Assembly: GCA_963832445.1 (NCBI GenBank)
Contig: CAWHUM010000010.1
Location: forward strand, 682,001-746,000
Direction: 5' to 3'
DNA length: 64,000 nt
Origin: AWTP1-13 sp963832445
GTDB lineage: Bacteria; Pseudomonadota; Alphaproteobacteria; Rhizobiales; Hyphomicrobiaceae
Shown: in pieces, positions 9,010 through 18,350 of the stretch
Numbering within the stretch: position 1 is the first letter of the stretch
How the letters are laid out: each line of letters begins with the position of its first letter
Notes under the pieces: generated by a model
Seen by the model: the letters and a program-made list of their open reading frames with translations, nothing else
Database searches by the model: none
What the model was told of the DNA's origin: nothing
Made by a program: the position numbers and the translations under genes

Positions 9010-9140
9010 CCGCCACAGCTGCCGGCGATGAGTGAATGACGGCGACAGGCCCTGATGAGGGTGGAAGGTCGGTTCATGCCTTGCCGCAGCACCGCCGGCA
9101 TGCGTAGTCTCGGGCGTCCGCAAGCGCTGGAGACGCGAAC

Positions 9141-10177
<1,037 letters not shown>

Positions 10178-10181
<4 letters not shown>

Positions 10182-10262
10182 GTTGGGTCGAGCGTTAGCG
10201 ATGACCCAAGTCGACAGGCGATTCGTTTGGCATGTGTTGGGTACTTCGCTTGGCCCAACCTA
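10178..10262. repeat. palindromic repeat pair (AGGTTGGGTCGAGCG type)
   Basis: The left half reads GTAGGTTGGGTCGAGCGTTA followed by GCGATGACCCAA; the right end reads TTGGGTACTTCGCTTGGCCC then AACCTAC. The extreme ends (GTAGGTTGGG and CCCAACCTAC) are inverted complements, so the whole can fold into a large hairpin. The left half recurs almost identically at 44691-44720. It also provides the stop codon of the upstream oxidoreductase. Confidence 0.75.
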
Positions 10263-10283
10263 CAAAGGGCTACAAGGGACCCC

Positions 10284-10625
10284 ATGATCGAGCGCATTCC
10301 CGGCACGTCACCCACGCGCAGCCGTGCCGTCGTCAACGATGGCATCGTCCACACAGTCGCCACTGCACCAAAAAAATCGCCATCCCTCTACCAGCAGACC
10401 CGGGACGCGCTCGCCGCCATCGACAAGAACCTGGCGGACGCCGGCTCGCACAAATCGCGCATCCTGCGCGCCACCGTGTACATCACCGACATGAGCCAGA
10501 AGGCGGAGATGAACCGCGCCTGGGACGAGTGGGTCGATCCGGACAACCCGCCGCAGCGCGCCTGCATCGGCGTGGCGCTAGAAGGGCAGGACCTGGTGGA
10601 GATCCTCATCACCGCCGCCCAGTAG
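10284..10625 (+). CDS. RidA family (YjgF/YER057c) protein
   Basis: 113 residues. The family hydrolyses reactive enamine/imine intermediates released by PLP enzymes. Seen: QQTRDALAAIDKNLADAG, SRILRATVYITDM, and the C-terminal PPQRACIGVALEGQDLVEI, where the conserved Arg sits in the RidA-type position (PaRaxVgv-like block). ATG at 10284 follows a repeat-containing gap. Probably a divergent subgroup rather than canonical RidA. Convergent with the LysR gene. Confidence 0.8.
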   Translation: MIERIPGTSPTRSRAVVNDGIVHTVATAPKKSPSLYQQTRDALAAIDKNLADAGSHKSRILRATVYITDMSQKAEMNRAWDEWVDPDNPPQRACIGVALEGQDLVEILITAAQ

Positions 10626-10639
10626 GGTCAGAGTTACCG

Positions 10640-11536
10640 CTACGCGGCTTTGGCGAAGCACCGGCGCAGATGCGCAACAAGCGACGCGGCGACCGGCGAC
10701 GCCGCGCGCCCGGCGAGCGTCGCAATGCCGATCTGCCGGCGCATCGGCGGCCCGCCGAGAGGCCGCGCCACCAGACTGGAACCTTTGACCATCGACAGGG
10801 TCAGCCCAGGCAGCGCGGTGACCCCGAGCCCGGCCTCGACCAGAGCTACTGCCGACGGGATCTGCTCGGCTTCGTAGGCGGGCTCCAGAGCGACGCCCGC
10901 GTGCACGAAGGCGGCCTCGGTGAGGCGCCGCACGGATGTGGTGCGCGCCAGGGCGACGAACGGCTGGCCGGCAAAGTCGCGCCACACGGGCCTCTTCTTG
11001 GCAGCCATGGCATGATCCCGGCGGCAGACGAGGTTGAGCGCATCGGCGCCGAGATCGACAAAGTCGAGGCCGTCGAGGCTGGCGGGCCGCACCGTCACCG
11101 CCAGGTCGGCGATGCCGTCCCTGACGAGGGCGATGGCGCGCTCGTGCAGCACGTCGTGCAGCGCGATCTCGGTGCCGGGGTGCTGCCGCAGCAGGTCCTG
11201 CAGCGCCGCCGGCAGCACCGCGCACGCAACCGAAGGCAAGGTCGCGACCGTCACGCGGGCACGGCGGGCGCGCGACCTGTCGGCGATGCTCTCCAGTCCC
11301 AGGCGGAACTCGCGCACCACCTCCCGCGCGATGGCCACGGTGTGGCGCCCGTCGGTGGTGAGGGCGACGGAGCGGGTGCTGCGGTCGAACAGCGTGACGC
11401 CGAGCTCGCTCTCCATGCGGCGCACGACCTCGCTGAGCGAGGGCTGTGAGATGCCGAGGCTGCGCGCCGCTTCGCTGAACGTCGCAGCCTCCGCAGCCGC
11501 CACCAGAACCTCGAGCTGCCGCATCGTCAGATGCAT
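10640..11536 (-). CDS. LysR family transcriptional regulator
   Basis: 298 residues. The N-terminal winged HTH (MTMRQLEVLVAAAEAATFSEAARSLGISQPSLSEVVRRME region, about 3-60) is followed by a type 2 periplasmic-binding-fold effector domain (about 90-290). It is divergently transcribed from the adjacent tctC-like gene (140 nt apart), the usual LysR arrangement, so it probably controls that transporter component. Inducer unknown; by context possibly a carboxylate. Confidence 0.88.
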   Translation of the reverse strand: MHLTMRQLEVLVAAAEAATFSEAARSLGISQPSLSEVVRRMESELGVTLFDRSTRSVALTTDGRHTVAIAREVVREFRLGLESIADRSRARRARVTVATLPSVACAVLPAALQDLLRQHPGTEIALHDVLHERAIALVRDGIADLAVTVRPASLDGLDFVDLGADALNLVCRRDHAMAAKKRPVWRDFAGQPFVALARTTSVRRLTEAAFVHAGVALEPAYEAEQIPSAVALVEAGLGVTALPGLTLSMVKGSSLVARPLGGPPMRRQIGIATLAGRAASPVAASLVAHLRRCFAKAA

Positions 11537-11676
11537 AGCCTGCCCCTATAAATCGACGGATCGGACCTATTTGACGCAATGAATAGCCGCCGTTAGCGTG
11601 CCGCCGCAAGGCTGGGCCGAATTAGTGTCGAAGGCCACGGCTGTCGGCTTGGGACGCATCCAGGGAGGCGACACGA

Positions 11677-12647
11677 ATGGCAAGGCATTGGCTCGCGGCG
11701 GTCCTGGCGATCGCCGCCATCGCTCGGCGCGCCCGCGGGAGCAAGCGCGCAGAGCTACCCCGACAAGGCGATCAAGTTCATCGTGCCGTTCGCGGCCGGC
11801 AGCGCCACTGACACGCTGGCCCGCGTGCTGGGCGAGCAGATCGGCAAGGCACAAGGGCTGGCAGGTGGTGGTGGAGAACATGGCCGGCGCCAACGGCACC
11901 ATCGCCGCCCGCACGGTGGCGCGCGCTGCGCCCGACGGCTACACCGTGCTCATCGGCACCAACACGACGCATGCCGCCGCGCACAGCCTGATGAAGAACG
12001 TGCCCTACGACGCGGTCACCGACTTCGAGCACCTGACCCGGCTCGGCTCCATCACGCTGGCGCTGGTGACGCATCCGAGCGTGCCGGTGAAGAGCGTCAC
12101 GGAGCTGGTCGCCCACGGCAAGGCCAACCCGGGCACGCTCACCTTCGGCAGCGGCTCGAGCTCGTCGCGCGTCGCCGGCGAGATGCTCAAGACCATGACC
12201 GGCCTCGACGTGCGCCATGTCGGCTACCGCAGCAACCCGCAGGCGATGCAGGACCTGCTCGGCGGGCACATCTCCATGATGTTCGCCGACGTGGCGACCA
12301 CGCTGCCGCAGGTCAAGGCCGGCAAGGTGACGGGCCTCGGCGTGTCCAGCGCCAAGCGCACGCCGCTGGCGCCGGAGCTGCCCACCATGCAGGAGGCGGG
12401 CGTCAAGGGCTACGAGCTGACCGCCTGGTTCGCCGCGTGGGGGCCGGCCGGCATTCCGGCGCCAGTGCTCGACAAGCTGCGCTCAGCGCTCATTGCCGCG
12501 GTATCCGACAAGGCCGCGCAGGAGAAGCTGCTCGGCGCCGGCGTCGAGCCCGAGACCAGCACACCCGCCGAGCTCAAGGCCTTCGTGGTCTCCGAGACCA
12601 AGAAGTGGGCGGAGATCGTCAAGGCGGCGGGCATCCAGCCGGAGTAG
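11677..12647 (+). pseudogene. Bug/TctC family tripartite tricarboxylate transporter binding protein, two frameshifts
   Basis: The start at 11677 gives a signal-like MARHWLAAVLAIAA. The protein then needs a shift near 11725-11732 to continue as GAPAGASAQSYPDKAIKFIV, and another near 11849-11856 to continue as KGWQVVVENMAGANGTIAAR. From there an intact frame runs to KAAGIQPE. Each repair removes one base. The rebuilt protein (about 322 residues) is a standard periplasmic Bug protein with the VENMxGANGTIA and DLLGGHISMMF blocks. No TctA/TctB membrane genes are adjacent, as is common for orphan Bug proteins. Divergent from LysR. Confidence 0.82.
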
Positions 12648-12651
12648 GGGC

Positions 12652-13863
12652 TCAGAGGTAGCTCCACCACCACTCGCGCCGGCGCTGCTTCAGTGCGGCG
12701 AACCAGGTGCACAGCGGATAGAGCGTAACGACGACAACGATCCACACGGCGTAGACGCCCGGCAGTCCCTGGCCATAGCCGGCGGGCTTTTGCGGCGGAA
12801 ACCGGCCGATCAGCCAGGTGCCATCGCCGTACACGACCTGGGCGAACACGACGGCCAGCAGGTGGATCAGGAAGATGTGCGCGACATAGTAGAGGAACGG
12901 CACGCGCCCGAACACCGTGACCCAGTCGGCGAGGCGGCCCCGCGCGCGCTCGAGGAGCGAGAGCAGGATCAGCGCAGGCCCCAGCGTCATCATCAGGTAG
13001 AGCAGCGAGGGGGGATACTTCTCGCAGTTGACGAACGACAGCACGGTCGCCCACCAGGCGCTCTGGGCCGACCAGCCGGCCGGATCGCCGTAGAGGTTGC
13101 TGGCGCGCAGCAACACGAAGCCCGCGGCGACGGCGATGCCGAGCCGCATCAGCAGGCGCCGGCGCGACGTCTCGTCGAGCTGCAGCACCGGGCCCAGAGC
13201 ATAGCCAGCAGCCATCACGCCCGCCCACGGGATGAGCGGATAGAGGGCACGCACCGTGGCATTCTGGCCCCGGAGCAGCGCCGGCTGGTGCAGGAAATTC
13301 CACACCCAAGCGGCAGAACCGAAGTCCTCGGCACGAATGCCGTCGAGCAGGTTGTGACCGCCAATCATGACGAGGCCGAAGGCGGCGATCGCCCAGCGCG
13401 GCAGGTGGACGAGACCCGCCAGCGCGACCATCGACGCGCCGATCACCCAGATCACCTGCGCAACGAAATGGGTGGACGTGAGGCTGAAGCCCCATCCAAG
13501 GCGGACCAGCGTGAACTCGATCGCGATCAGCCAGAAGCCGCGCGTCAGCAGGAAGCGGCTCACCTCACCGGTGCTGCGCCCGCGCGTGCCATAGAGGTAG
13601 GCGGACATGCCGGCCAGGAAGATGAAGGTGGGCGCGCAGTAGTGCGTGATCCAGCGCGTCAGGAACAGCGCGGGATCGGTGACGTCGCGAGGGTTCATTC
13701 CGCTGGCGGCGAAGAAGTCGCGCGTGTGGTCGAGCGCCATAACCACCATGACGAGGCCGCGCAGCAGGTCGACCGAGTTGATGCGCGCCCGCGCACCTTC
13801 GATGATGGCGGGCGCGCTGGCAAGCGGGCGGACGCCCGCGTCCAATGCTCGCGTGAGGCTCAC
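12652..13863 (-). CDS. DUF1624 / heparan-alpha-glucosaminide acetyltransferase-like membrane protein
   Basis: 403 residues with about ten membrane helices. The N-terminal block RINSVDLLRGLVMVVMALDHTRDF is the signature of the DUF1624 (HGSNAT catalytic) family. This family is thought to acyl-transfer across the membrane; the bacterial substrate is unknown. The start is a GTG at 13863 that overlaps the TGA of the upstream DUF1127 gene (GTGA), so the two are translationally coupled. The C-terminus ends in a basic tail (KQRRREWWWSYL). Confidence 0.8.
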   Translation of the reverse strand: MSLTRALDAGVRPLASAPAIIEGARARINSVDLLRGLVMVVMALDHTRDFFAASGMNPRDVTDPALFLTRWITHYCAPTFIFLAGMSAYLYGTRGRSTGEVSRFLLTRGFWLIAIEFTLVRLGWGFSLTSTHFVAQVIWVIGASMVALAGLVHLPRWAIAAFGLVMIGGHNLLDGIRAEDFGSAAWVWNFLHQPALLRGQNATVRALYPLIPWAGVMAAGYALGPVLQLDETSRRRLLMRLGIAVAAGFVLLRASNLYGDPAGWSAQSAWWATVLSFVNCEKYPPSLLYLMMTLGPALILLSLLERARGRLADWVTVFGRVPFLYYVAHIFLIHLLAVVFAQVVYGDGTWLIGRFPPQKPAGYGQGLPGVYAVWIVVVVTLYPLCTWFAALKQRRREWWWSYL

Positions 13864-14156
13864 GACCAGAGCCCCAGCCTGTCCGCAGTGCGGCTGCCGC
13901 GCCCGAAGCGCGCCGTCGAGTCGATCTGGCTGCGCGTGATGCCGATGTCCTTCAGCATGCGATCGTCGAGGTATTGCAGCTCGCGCTGGGCGCGCAGCAG
14001 AAGCTGGCGCTTGCGCGCTGCGGCGATGCCTTTGTCCGCGGCCGCGACGATCCACTGCCACACCAGTCGCAGGGCAATGCCGCGGGTGGGCTGTGCGTAG
14101 GGCCACAACCGGTCGGCTGCGGGTGATACGGTTACTCTCGAAATTTGTGCGCTCAT
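13860..14156 (-). CDS. DUF1127 domain protein
   Basis: 98 residues. The C-terminal half carries the DUF1127 signature: RELQYLDDRMLKDIGITRSQI. DUF1127 proteins are common in alphaproteobacteria; some short members affect RNA turnover and phosphate or carbon metabolism, but this longer form is uncharacterised. It is the first gene of a two-gene operon with the DUF1624 gene (4-nt overlap). A GTGA-N6-TCAC site lies about 105 nt upstream of its start. Confidence 0.8.
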   Translation of the reverse strand: MSAQISRVTVSPAADRLWPYAQPTRGIALRLVWQWIVAAADKGIAAARKRQLLLRAQRELQYLDDRMLKDIGITRSQIDSTARFGRGSRTADRLGLWS

Positions 14157-14259
14157 GGTGATCTCTTATCGTTGGCGTTCGTAGAACGGTGGGCACCGGC
14201 GTTTGGCTCGCCTGCGCCCTCACTCATCAGGCCATGTGGTAGGGCGATCGCGCCGGCTA

Positions 14260-14275
14260 AGTGATGCGCGTCACA
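14260..14275. promoter_or_regulatory. CRP-type operator (GTGA-N6-TCAC)
   Basis: AGTGATGCGCGTCACA has the two GTGA/TCAC half-sites with 6-nt spacing expected for a CRP-class regulator. It differs from the TGTGA-N6-TCACA consensus at one outer base. It sits upstream of the DUF1127-DUF1624 operon and downstream of the crp-like gene on the same strand. Confidence 0.55.
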
Positions 14276-14382
14276 GTTCGGTCGTTTGTGCTGCGAGCCC
14301 TTGGCCGCGAACGCGGAAGAGCGTGCGTTGACGGAGCTGCAGCGCTTGAAACGCGACCCTGCCGGCGAACACGGTCAGACGA

Positions 14383-15084
14383 TCAGCGGGACGCGCCGCG
14401 TGCCAGAGGCTCGAGGGCAGCAGGATCCTCCAGGCAATAGTAGCCGCTGATGCGCGAGAGCAACTGGTGCCGACGCCACTCGGCAAGCTGCCGGTTCACG
14501 TTCTCGCGCGCCGCCCCGATCATGTTGCCGAGCTCGGCCTGCGACACCCTCTGGTGGATCAGGATGCGCCGATCGGGCAGCTGTTCGCCGCAACTGACCG
14601 CGAGCTGCAGGAAGGCGCGGGCGAGGCGGCCGCTGAGCGCCATCCGCTGCACCGCGTAGCGCTCATTGCCGGCCCGCAGCCGCGCGCTCAGCACGCGCAG
14701 CAGCTGCCGATAGACGGCGAGGTCGGACTGCGCCAGCCGGTCGAACGCGGCCGTGGGCAGATGGCAAAGCTCGCAGCCCTTGAGTGCGGTCACGGTGGCG
14801 GAGCGCGGCAGCCGGTCGAGCAGCGCCATCTCACCGACGACATCGCCCTGGCCAAGGATCGCCAGCAGCGACTGCTGGCCGTCCGGCTCGGACACGCAAA
14901 CCTTCACCGCGCCTTTGAGGATCAGGTAGCAGCCATCCGGCGCGTCGCCTTCGCGAAACACCACCGCGCCAGCCTGCAGGCGCGAGGTGCGCGAGGTCCG
15001 GGCGATATAGTCGAGCGCGTCGAAGCCGAGCCAGCCGAAGGCGCCGGCGCGCAGGCGTGTATTGAGGTCCATATTGAGCGACAT
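14383..15084 (-). CDS. Crp/Fnr family transcriptional regulator
   Basis: 233 residues. A cyclic-nucleotide-binding-like domain (about 15-130: VVFREGDAPDGCYLILKGAVKV, GDVVGEMALLDRLPRSATV) is followed by a CRP-type winged HTH (about 150-225). The phosphate-binding-cassette segment GEMALLDRLPRSATV resembles cAMP-binding members. The recognition helix AARENVNRQL keeps the R-E-x-x-x-R pattern that reads GTGA in E. coli CRP. No N-terminal cysteine cluster, so not an oxygen-sensing FNR. ATG at 15084 chosen. Two matching GTGA-N6-TCAC sites flank it. Confidence 0.87.
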   Translation of the reverse strand: MSLNMDLNTRLRAGAFGWLGFDALDYIARTSRTSRLQAGAVVFREGDAPDGCYLILKGAVKVCVSEPDGQQSLLAILGQGDVVGEMALLDRLPRSATVTALKGCELCHLPTAAFDRLAQSDLAVYRQLLRVLSARLRAGNERYAVQRMALSGRLARAFLQLAVSCGEQLPDRRILIHQRVSQAELGNMIGAARENVNRQLAEWRRHQLLSRISGYYCLEDPAALEPLARGASR

Positions 15085-15431
15085 GGCGATTTGCAATGCA
15101 GGTTGATTGCGGGGAAAGCCTCCGCACCCGGTGCAAATGGTGCCAAAAGTGTCATTGTTCAAATTGATTGTCTCAATGAAAACCATAGGCCACGGCAATC
15201 CCAACTCCACAGCCTCGGCAGGGGTTGCGGCGGCGTCGGGCCCCATCTCTCCAGGGCCAATTCTGCATCCGGTCACCGGTCACGGCCAAGGAACGTCTAA
15301 AGCGTGACGCGGGTCACTTCTCGTCGGCGAACCAGTTTCCATCTTGCCTCCTCGCGCCCCGACGAACGGTAACAAACCTCAAGGCACCGGACGCCGGGCG
15401 CAATTGGCCCTGAGATCAGAGGAAGAGGAAC
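15085..15431. other. divergent intergenic region upstream of crp-like gene
   Basis: No gene seen. It holds a 6-bp inverted repeat TCATTG...CAATGA (15152-15157 and 15174-15179) within AT-rich sequence about 70-95 nt upstream of the crp-like start, a plausible promoter/operator area, and the GTGA-N6-TCAC site at 15304-15317 nearer the plus-strand gene. Confidence 0.4.
15304..15317. promoter_or_regulatory. CRP-type operator (GTGA-N6-TCAC), second copy
   Basis: GTGACGCGGGTCAC has perfect GTGA/TCAC half-sites and a 6-nt spacer, closely matching the site at 14261-14274 (GTGATGCGCGTCAC). It lies between the crp-like gene and the small exported protein at 15432, so it could serve either divergent gene. 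Confidence 0.5.
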
Positions 15432-15665
15432 ATGAGCATGTCGTTGACCAGGAAAATGGTGCTTAGTGCCGCCATCGCCGCGGCTACCCTTGTCGCCGCG
15501 CTGGCGCCGGCGTCGGCCCATGGTCGCCACCGTCACCACTTCGGCTTCCGCGCCCCCATCGTGGTGGCGCCGAGCTACATGGCGACCTGCGACTACTTCT
15601 ATTGGAAATGGCAGCGCACCGGCAGCAGGTACTGGCGATCGCAGTACTTCGCTTGCATCCACTGA
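15432..15665 (+). CDS. small exported protein, unknown
   Basis: 77 residues with a clear signal peptide (KMVLSAAIAAATLVAALAPASA) followed by a short His/Arg/aromatic mature part (HGRHRHHFGFR... and DYFYWKWQRTGSRYW). A good GAGGAAGAGGAAC ribosome site precedes the ATG. The His-rich start of the mature region could bind metal, which is speculation. A CRP-type site lies about 115 nt upstream. Confidence 0.65.
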   Translation: MSMSLTRKMVLSAAIAAATLVAALAPASAHGRHRHHFGFRAPIVVAPSYMATCDYFYWKWQRTGSRYWRSQYFACIH

Positions 15666-15759
15666 TGCGCCTGTCCTCGAGCGGGCAGCGAGCGTGCCGC
15701 CGGCCGGGTTGGCCGGGGCACGCCGCTCTCCCCAGGGGACTACGTGTTGTCTGCGAACC

Positions 15760-16077
15760 CTACCGGATGTGTCCCGTGCTGGTCATGGAGCGCCACCAGG
15801 CATTCGAGCCGAAGGGAACCTCGTGCGGCTTCGCCATGCCATAGGTGAACGGAAGGGCTGGGGCGGGGTTGGCCGTCGGGCCAAAGCTCTTATACCACCC
15901 GTACACGCGCGGCCTCTTGGTGCTGCGAGGGCGCACCCGATTGGCGACCTTCTCCACGGTGACGGTCTTGTGGGCAGTCGCCCCGGCTACGGCGGCCGGC
16001 GCCGCCTGCACCGCGGCTGGCGCAATCCAGGCAAACGCCGCCACCCCGACTAGGTAGGCGAAAAGTCTGTTGCTCAT
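15760..16077 (-). CDS. exported hypothetical protein
   Basis: 105 residues. The N-terminal 25 residues (LFAYLVGVAAFAWIAPAAVQA) form a Sec signal peptide. The mature part is basic and ends with FTYGMAKPHEVPFGSNAWW. No domain recognised. Convergent with the small exported gene at 15432. Confidence 0.55.
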   Translation of the reverse strand: MSNRLFAYLVGVAAFAWIAPAAVQAAPAAVAGATAHKTVTVEKVANRVRPRSTKRPRVYGWYKSFGPTANPAPALPFTYGMAKPHEVPFGSNAWWRSMTSTGHIR

Positions 16078-16364
16078 GTCATCTCTCCCAAGACTAGCGC
16101 GGCCCGACCCCGACCCCAGCCATTGGAAGGCTGAGGCTACAACCGGACGGGATGGAGCTGGTTGTTGCCGTCGCAGAGCTCACCTCGGGCTCGGCGGTTC
16201 GTGATCGGATATGGAGCCGAAACTTGGCGCTTGCAGGCGCTTTCACACATACGTGAAAGACGGCTAAGAGCCTGGTATTGGGTCCACCGAGAGCGCGGAT
16301 CACGCAAAGCCAATGCTGCGAACCCTCGGCGCGGAGGACGCAAGCTAAGACCGCAATTTCCTGC

Positions 16365-16619
16365 TCAAGCCGCCTTGCCGCAGCCGGCATGTGGCTTCGT
16401 CACCCGGTCGGTGGAGGCCGGATACTTCGCCAGCATCGCCGGCGGCCGCACGGGACGGCGCACCAGCTCGCCACCGCAGTTGGGGCAGCGGCCGCCGGGC
16501 AGCCGGTTCGCCGCGCAATCGGCGCAGAAGGTGCATTCGAACGTGCAGATGAGCGCGTCGGCCGCGTCGGGCGGAAGGTCCTTGTCGCAGCACTCGCAGT
16601 TGGGTCTGAGCTTCAGCAT
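16365..16619 (-). CDS. DUF1272 zinc-knuckle protein
   Basis: 84 residues. MLKLRPNCECCDKDLPPDAA, FECTFCADCA and CPNCGGELVRRP are the exact pattern of the DUF1272 family: eight cysteines in four CxxC-like pairs that probably bind two zinc ions. Function unknown. ATG at 16619 is the family start; an upstream in-frame start at 16667 is not needed. Confidence 0.88.
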   Translation of the reverse strand: MLKLRPNCECCDKDLPPDAADALICTFECTFCADCAANRLPGGRCPNCGGELVRRPVRPPAMLAKYPASTDRVTKPHAGCGKAA

Positions 16620-16711
16620 CTGCAGTCTCCCGGCTGGTCTGCTGTTGCCGCCATGGCAGTTCGGCACGCTCGCGGCTATGATTGGCGCGACAGGCGCGAG
16701 GAGGACACGAT

Positions 16712-17179
16712 ATGGAGTTCAGCGAGCTGGTCAACCGCTTCGCAGCCGCAGCCGCCTCGGGCAACGGCGACGCGCTGGCCGACCTGTTCACCCCGGACGG
16801 CACGTACGACGACTATTTCTTCGGCCCCAGCACGGGGCGCGCGGCCATCAAGGCCATGCTGGCGCATTTCGCGGAGGGCGGCCGCAACTTCCGCTGGGAG
16901 TTCGTCGATCCGGTGCGCGCCGGCAACATCGGCTATGCCAGCTATCGCTTCTCGTTCAACTCGCGGCGGCCCGAGGCCAAGGGCGCGCGCGTGCTGTTCG
17001 ACGGCATCGGCCGCTTCGACCTCGCGGGCGACCGCATCAAGCGCTACTCGGAGGTGTTCGACCGCGGCATGGCATTGGCCCAACAGGAGTTCGAGGCCGA
17101 GCGGCTGCGCAAGATCGGCCTCAAGTATGCGAACGGCCTCAAGGCCAGACCTGAGTGGACGGCGCACCTGAAGCCGTGA
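16712..17179 (+). CDS. SnoaL-like / NTF2-fold nuclear transport factor 2 family protein
   Basis: 155 residues. ELVNRFAAAAASGNGDALADLF-type helix followed by TPDGTYDDYFFGPSTGRAAI and later RFDLAGDRIKRYSEVFDRG fit the SnoaL-like NTF2 fold. Members are small enzymes (isomerases, cyclases) or ligand binders; nothing here gives a substrate. Divergent from the DUF1272 gene with under 100 nt between starts. Confidence 0.75.
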   Translation: MEFSELVNRFAAAAASGNGDALADLFTPDGTYDDYFFGPSTGRAAIKAMLAHFAEGGRNFRWEFVDPVRAGNIGYASYRFSFNSRRPEAKGARVLFDGIGRFDLAGDRIKRYSEVFDRGMALAQQEFEAERLRKIGLKYANGLKARPEWTAHLKP

Positions 17180-17303
17180 CGGGCGACAGGCGATCCCTCG
17201 GTCCCCCGCTGGGGATAACTGGGAGAAGCGCGCCTCCAGGGCCATTGCACCCGCGAATCCCTCTACGACCAGCTGCTGTTTCACCGCTGGCGTGAGGTTG
17301 CGG

Positions 17304-18152
17304 ATGTTGCGCAAAGACCGGGAATCATCAGCGAGGCCGCTCGCCTCCCTGGCAGCAATCGGCATGGCAGCGCTCATCGGCGCCTGCACCGACACAACGC
17401 AGTCCCTCTCCCTCGACGGGCTGTCGCCGCCACCGCGGTTGGAAACGACGGCCAGCAAGAGCGCCGACCTCGACGCGCTGGCCACCGCCCACAAAGCCGA
17501 GCCGGCCAATGCCACGGCAGCCCTCGCCTACGCCAAGGCACTGCGGGTCGCCGGCGCCAAGACGGACGCGGTGGCAGTGCTGGAGACCGCGGCCAGGGCC
17601 AAGCCGAACGACCGGCGCCTGACGCTGGAGCGGGGCCTCCTCGCGCTGGAGCTCGGCGACGCGGCCAACGCCGAGACGTTGCTGCGCGCGGCGCACAATC
17701 CCAAGGCTCCCGACTGGCGCCTGCATTCGGCTCTTGGAACGGCCCTCGCAAGCCGCGGCAAACAGGCCGAGGCACAAACTCAGTTCGCCAAGGCGCTGGC
17801 GCTCGCCCCAGATCACCCGAGCATCCTCAACAATCTGGCGCTCTCCTACGCGCTCGACGGCAAGACCGCCGAAGCGGAGAAATTGCTGCGCAGGGCCGCG
17901 GCCGCCAAGGCTGGCACCGAGCGCGACCGGGTGCAGCAGAACCTGGCGCTGGTGCTTGGGCTCGGCGGCAAGTTCGCGGAGTCGCAAACGGTTGCCGAGG
18001 CCGCCCTGCCGGCGGCCAAGGCCAGCGAGAACGTCGCCTACCTGCAAAAGCTCGCCGAGGCACGGGCTGCCGCCGCCGATCGCAAGGAAGCCGCCGCAGA
18101 TTTGTTGCAACCGGTCTACCGGCTGGGCGTGCTACCTGACGCGGTGAAGTAG
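17304..18152 (+). CDS. TadD-like TPR lipoprotein
   Basis: 282 residues. The leader ASLAAIGMAALIGAC ends in a lipobox, so it is a predicted lipoprotein. Three to four tetratricopeptide repeats follow (about 75-230), e.g. DWRLHSALGTALASRGKQAEA and HPSILNNLALSYALDGKTAEA. The layout matches Flp-pilus assembly protein TadD, which helps secretin assembly. A partial Tad locus (CpaC, CpaD) lies 4.5 kb away. ATG at 17304 is preferred over the GTG at 17292. Confidence 0.75.
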   Translation: MLRKDRESSARPLASLAAIGMAALIGACTDTTQSLSLDGLSPPPRLETTASKSADLDALATAHKAEPANATAALAYAKALRVAGAKTDAVAVLETAARAKPNDRRLTLERGLLALELGDAANAETLLRAAHNPKAPDWRLHSALGTALASRGKQAEAQTQFAKALALAPDHPSILNNLALSYALDGKTAEAEKLLRRAAAAKAGTERDRVQQNLALVLGLGGKFAESQTVAEAALPAAKASENVAYLQKLAEARAAAADRKEAAADLLQPVYRLGVLPDAVK

Positions 18153-18350
18153 CGAAATCGGCACCCCGCCTCAGCCGCAGCCACGATCTGCCAACGACCT
18201 TGCGACGGTCAATCGCCCCCCGAGAGCGGACAAATTGACCTGCGGTCCGCTCCCCGACGAGGGAGTGGCGCACGGATGTCATGGCGGCCAACATCGACCA
18301 AATCCCCGGCTGCAGGGCCACGGGGCGGACCGGACGGACGCCCTACCGCA

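Noticed and set aside
11537..11676. T-N11-A LysR box between lysR and tctC
   Set aside because: Several weak candidates and none convincing; only the divergent layout supports regulation.
12493..14100. Long plus-strand frame opposite DUF1624
   Set aside because: Arg/His/Gln-rich shadow of a membrane-protein gene on the other strand.
15164..15176. FNR-like TTGA-TTGTC-TCAA near the crp-like gene
   Set aside because: The spacer is 5 nt instead of 6, and the encoded regulator lacks the FNR cysteine cluster.
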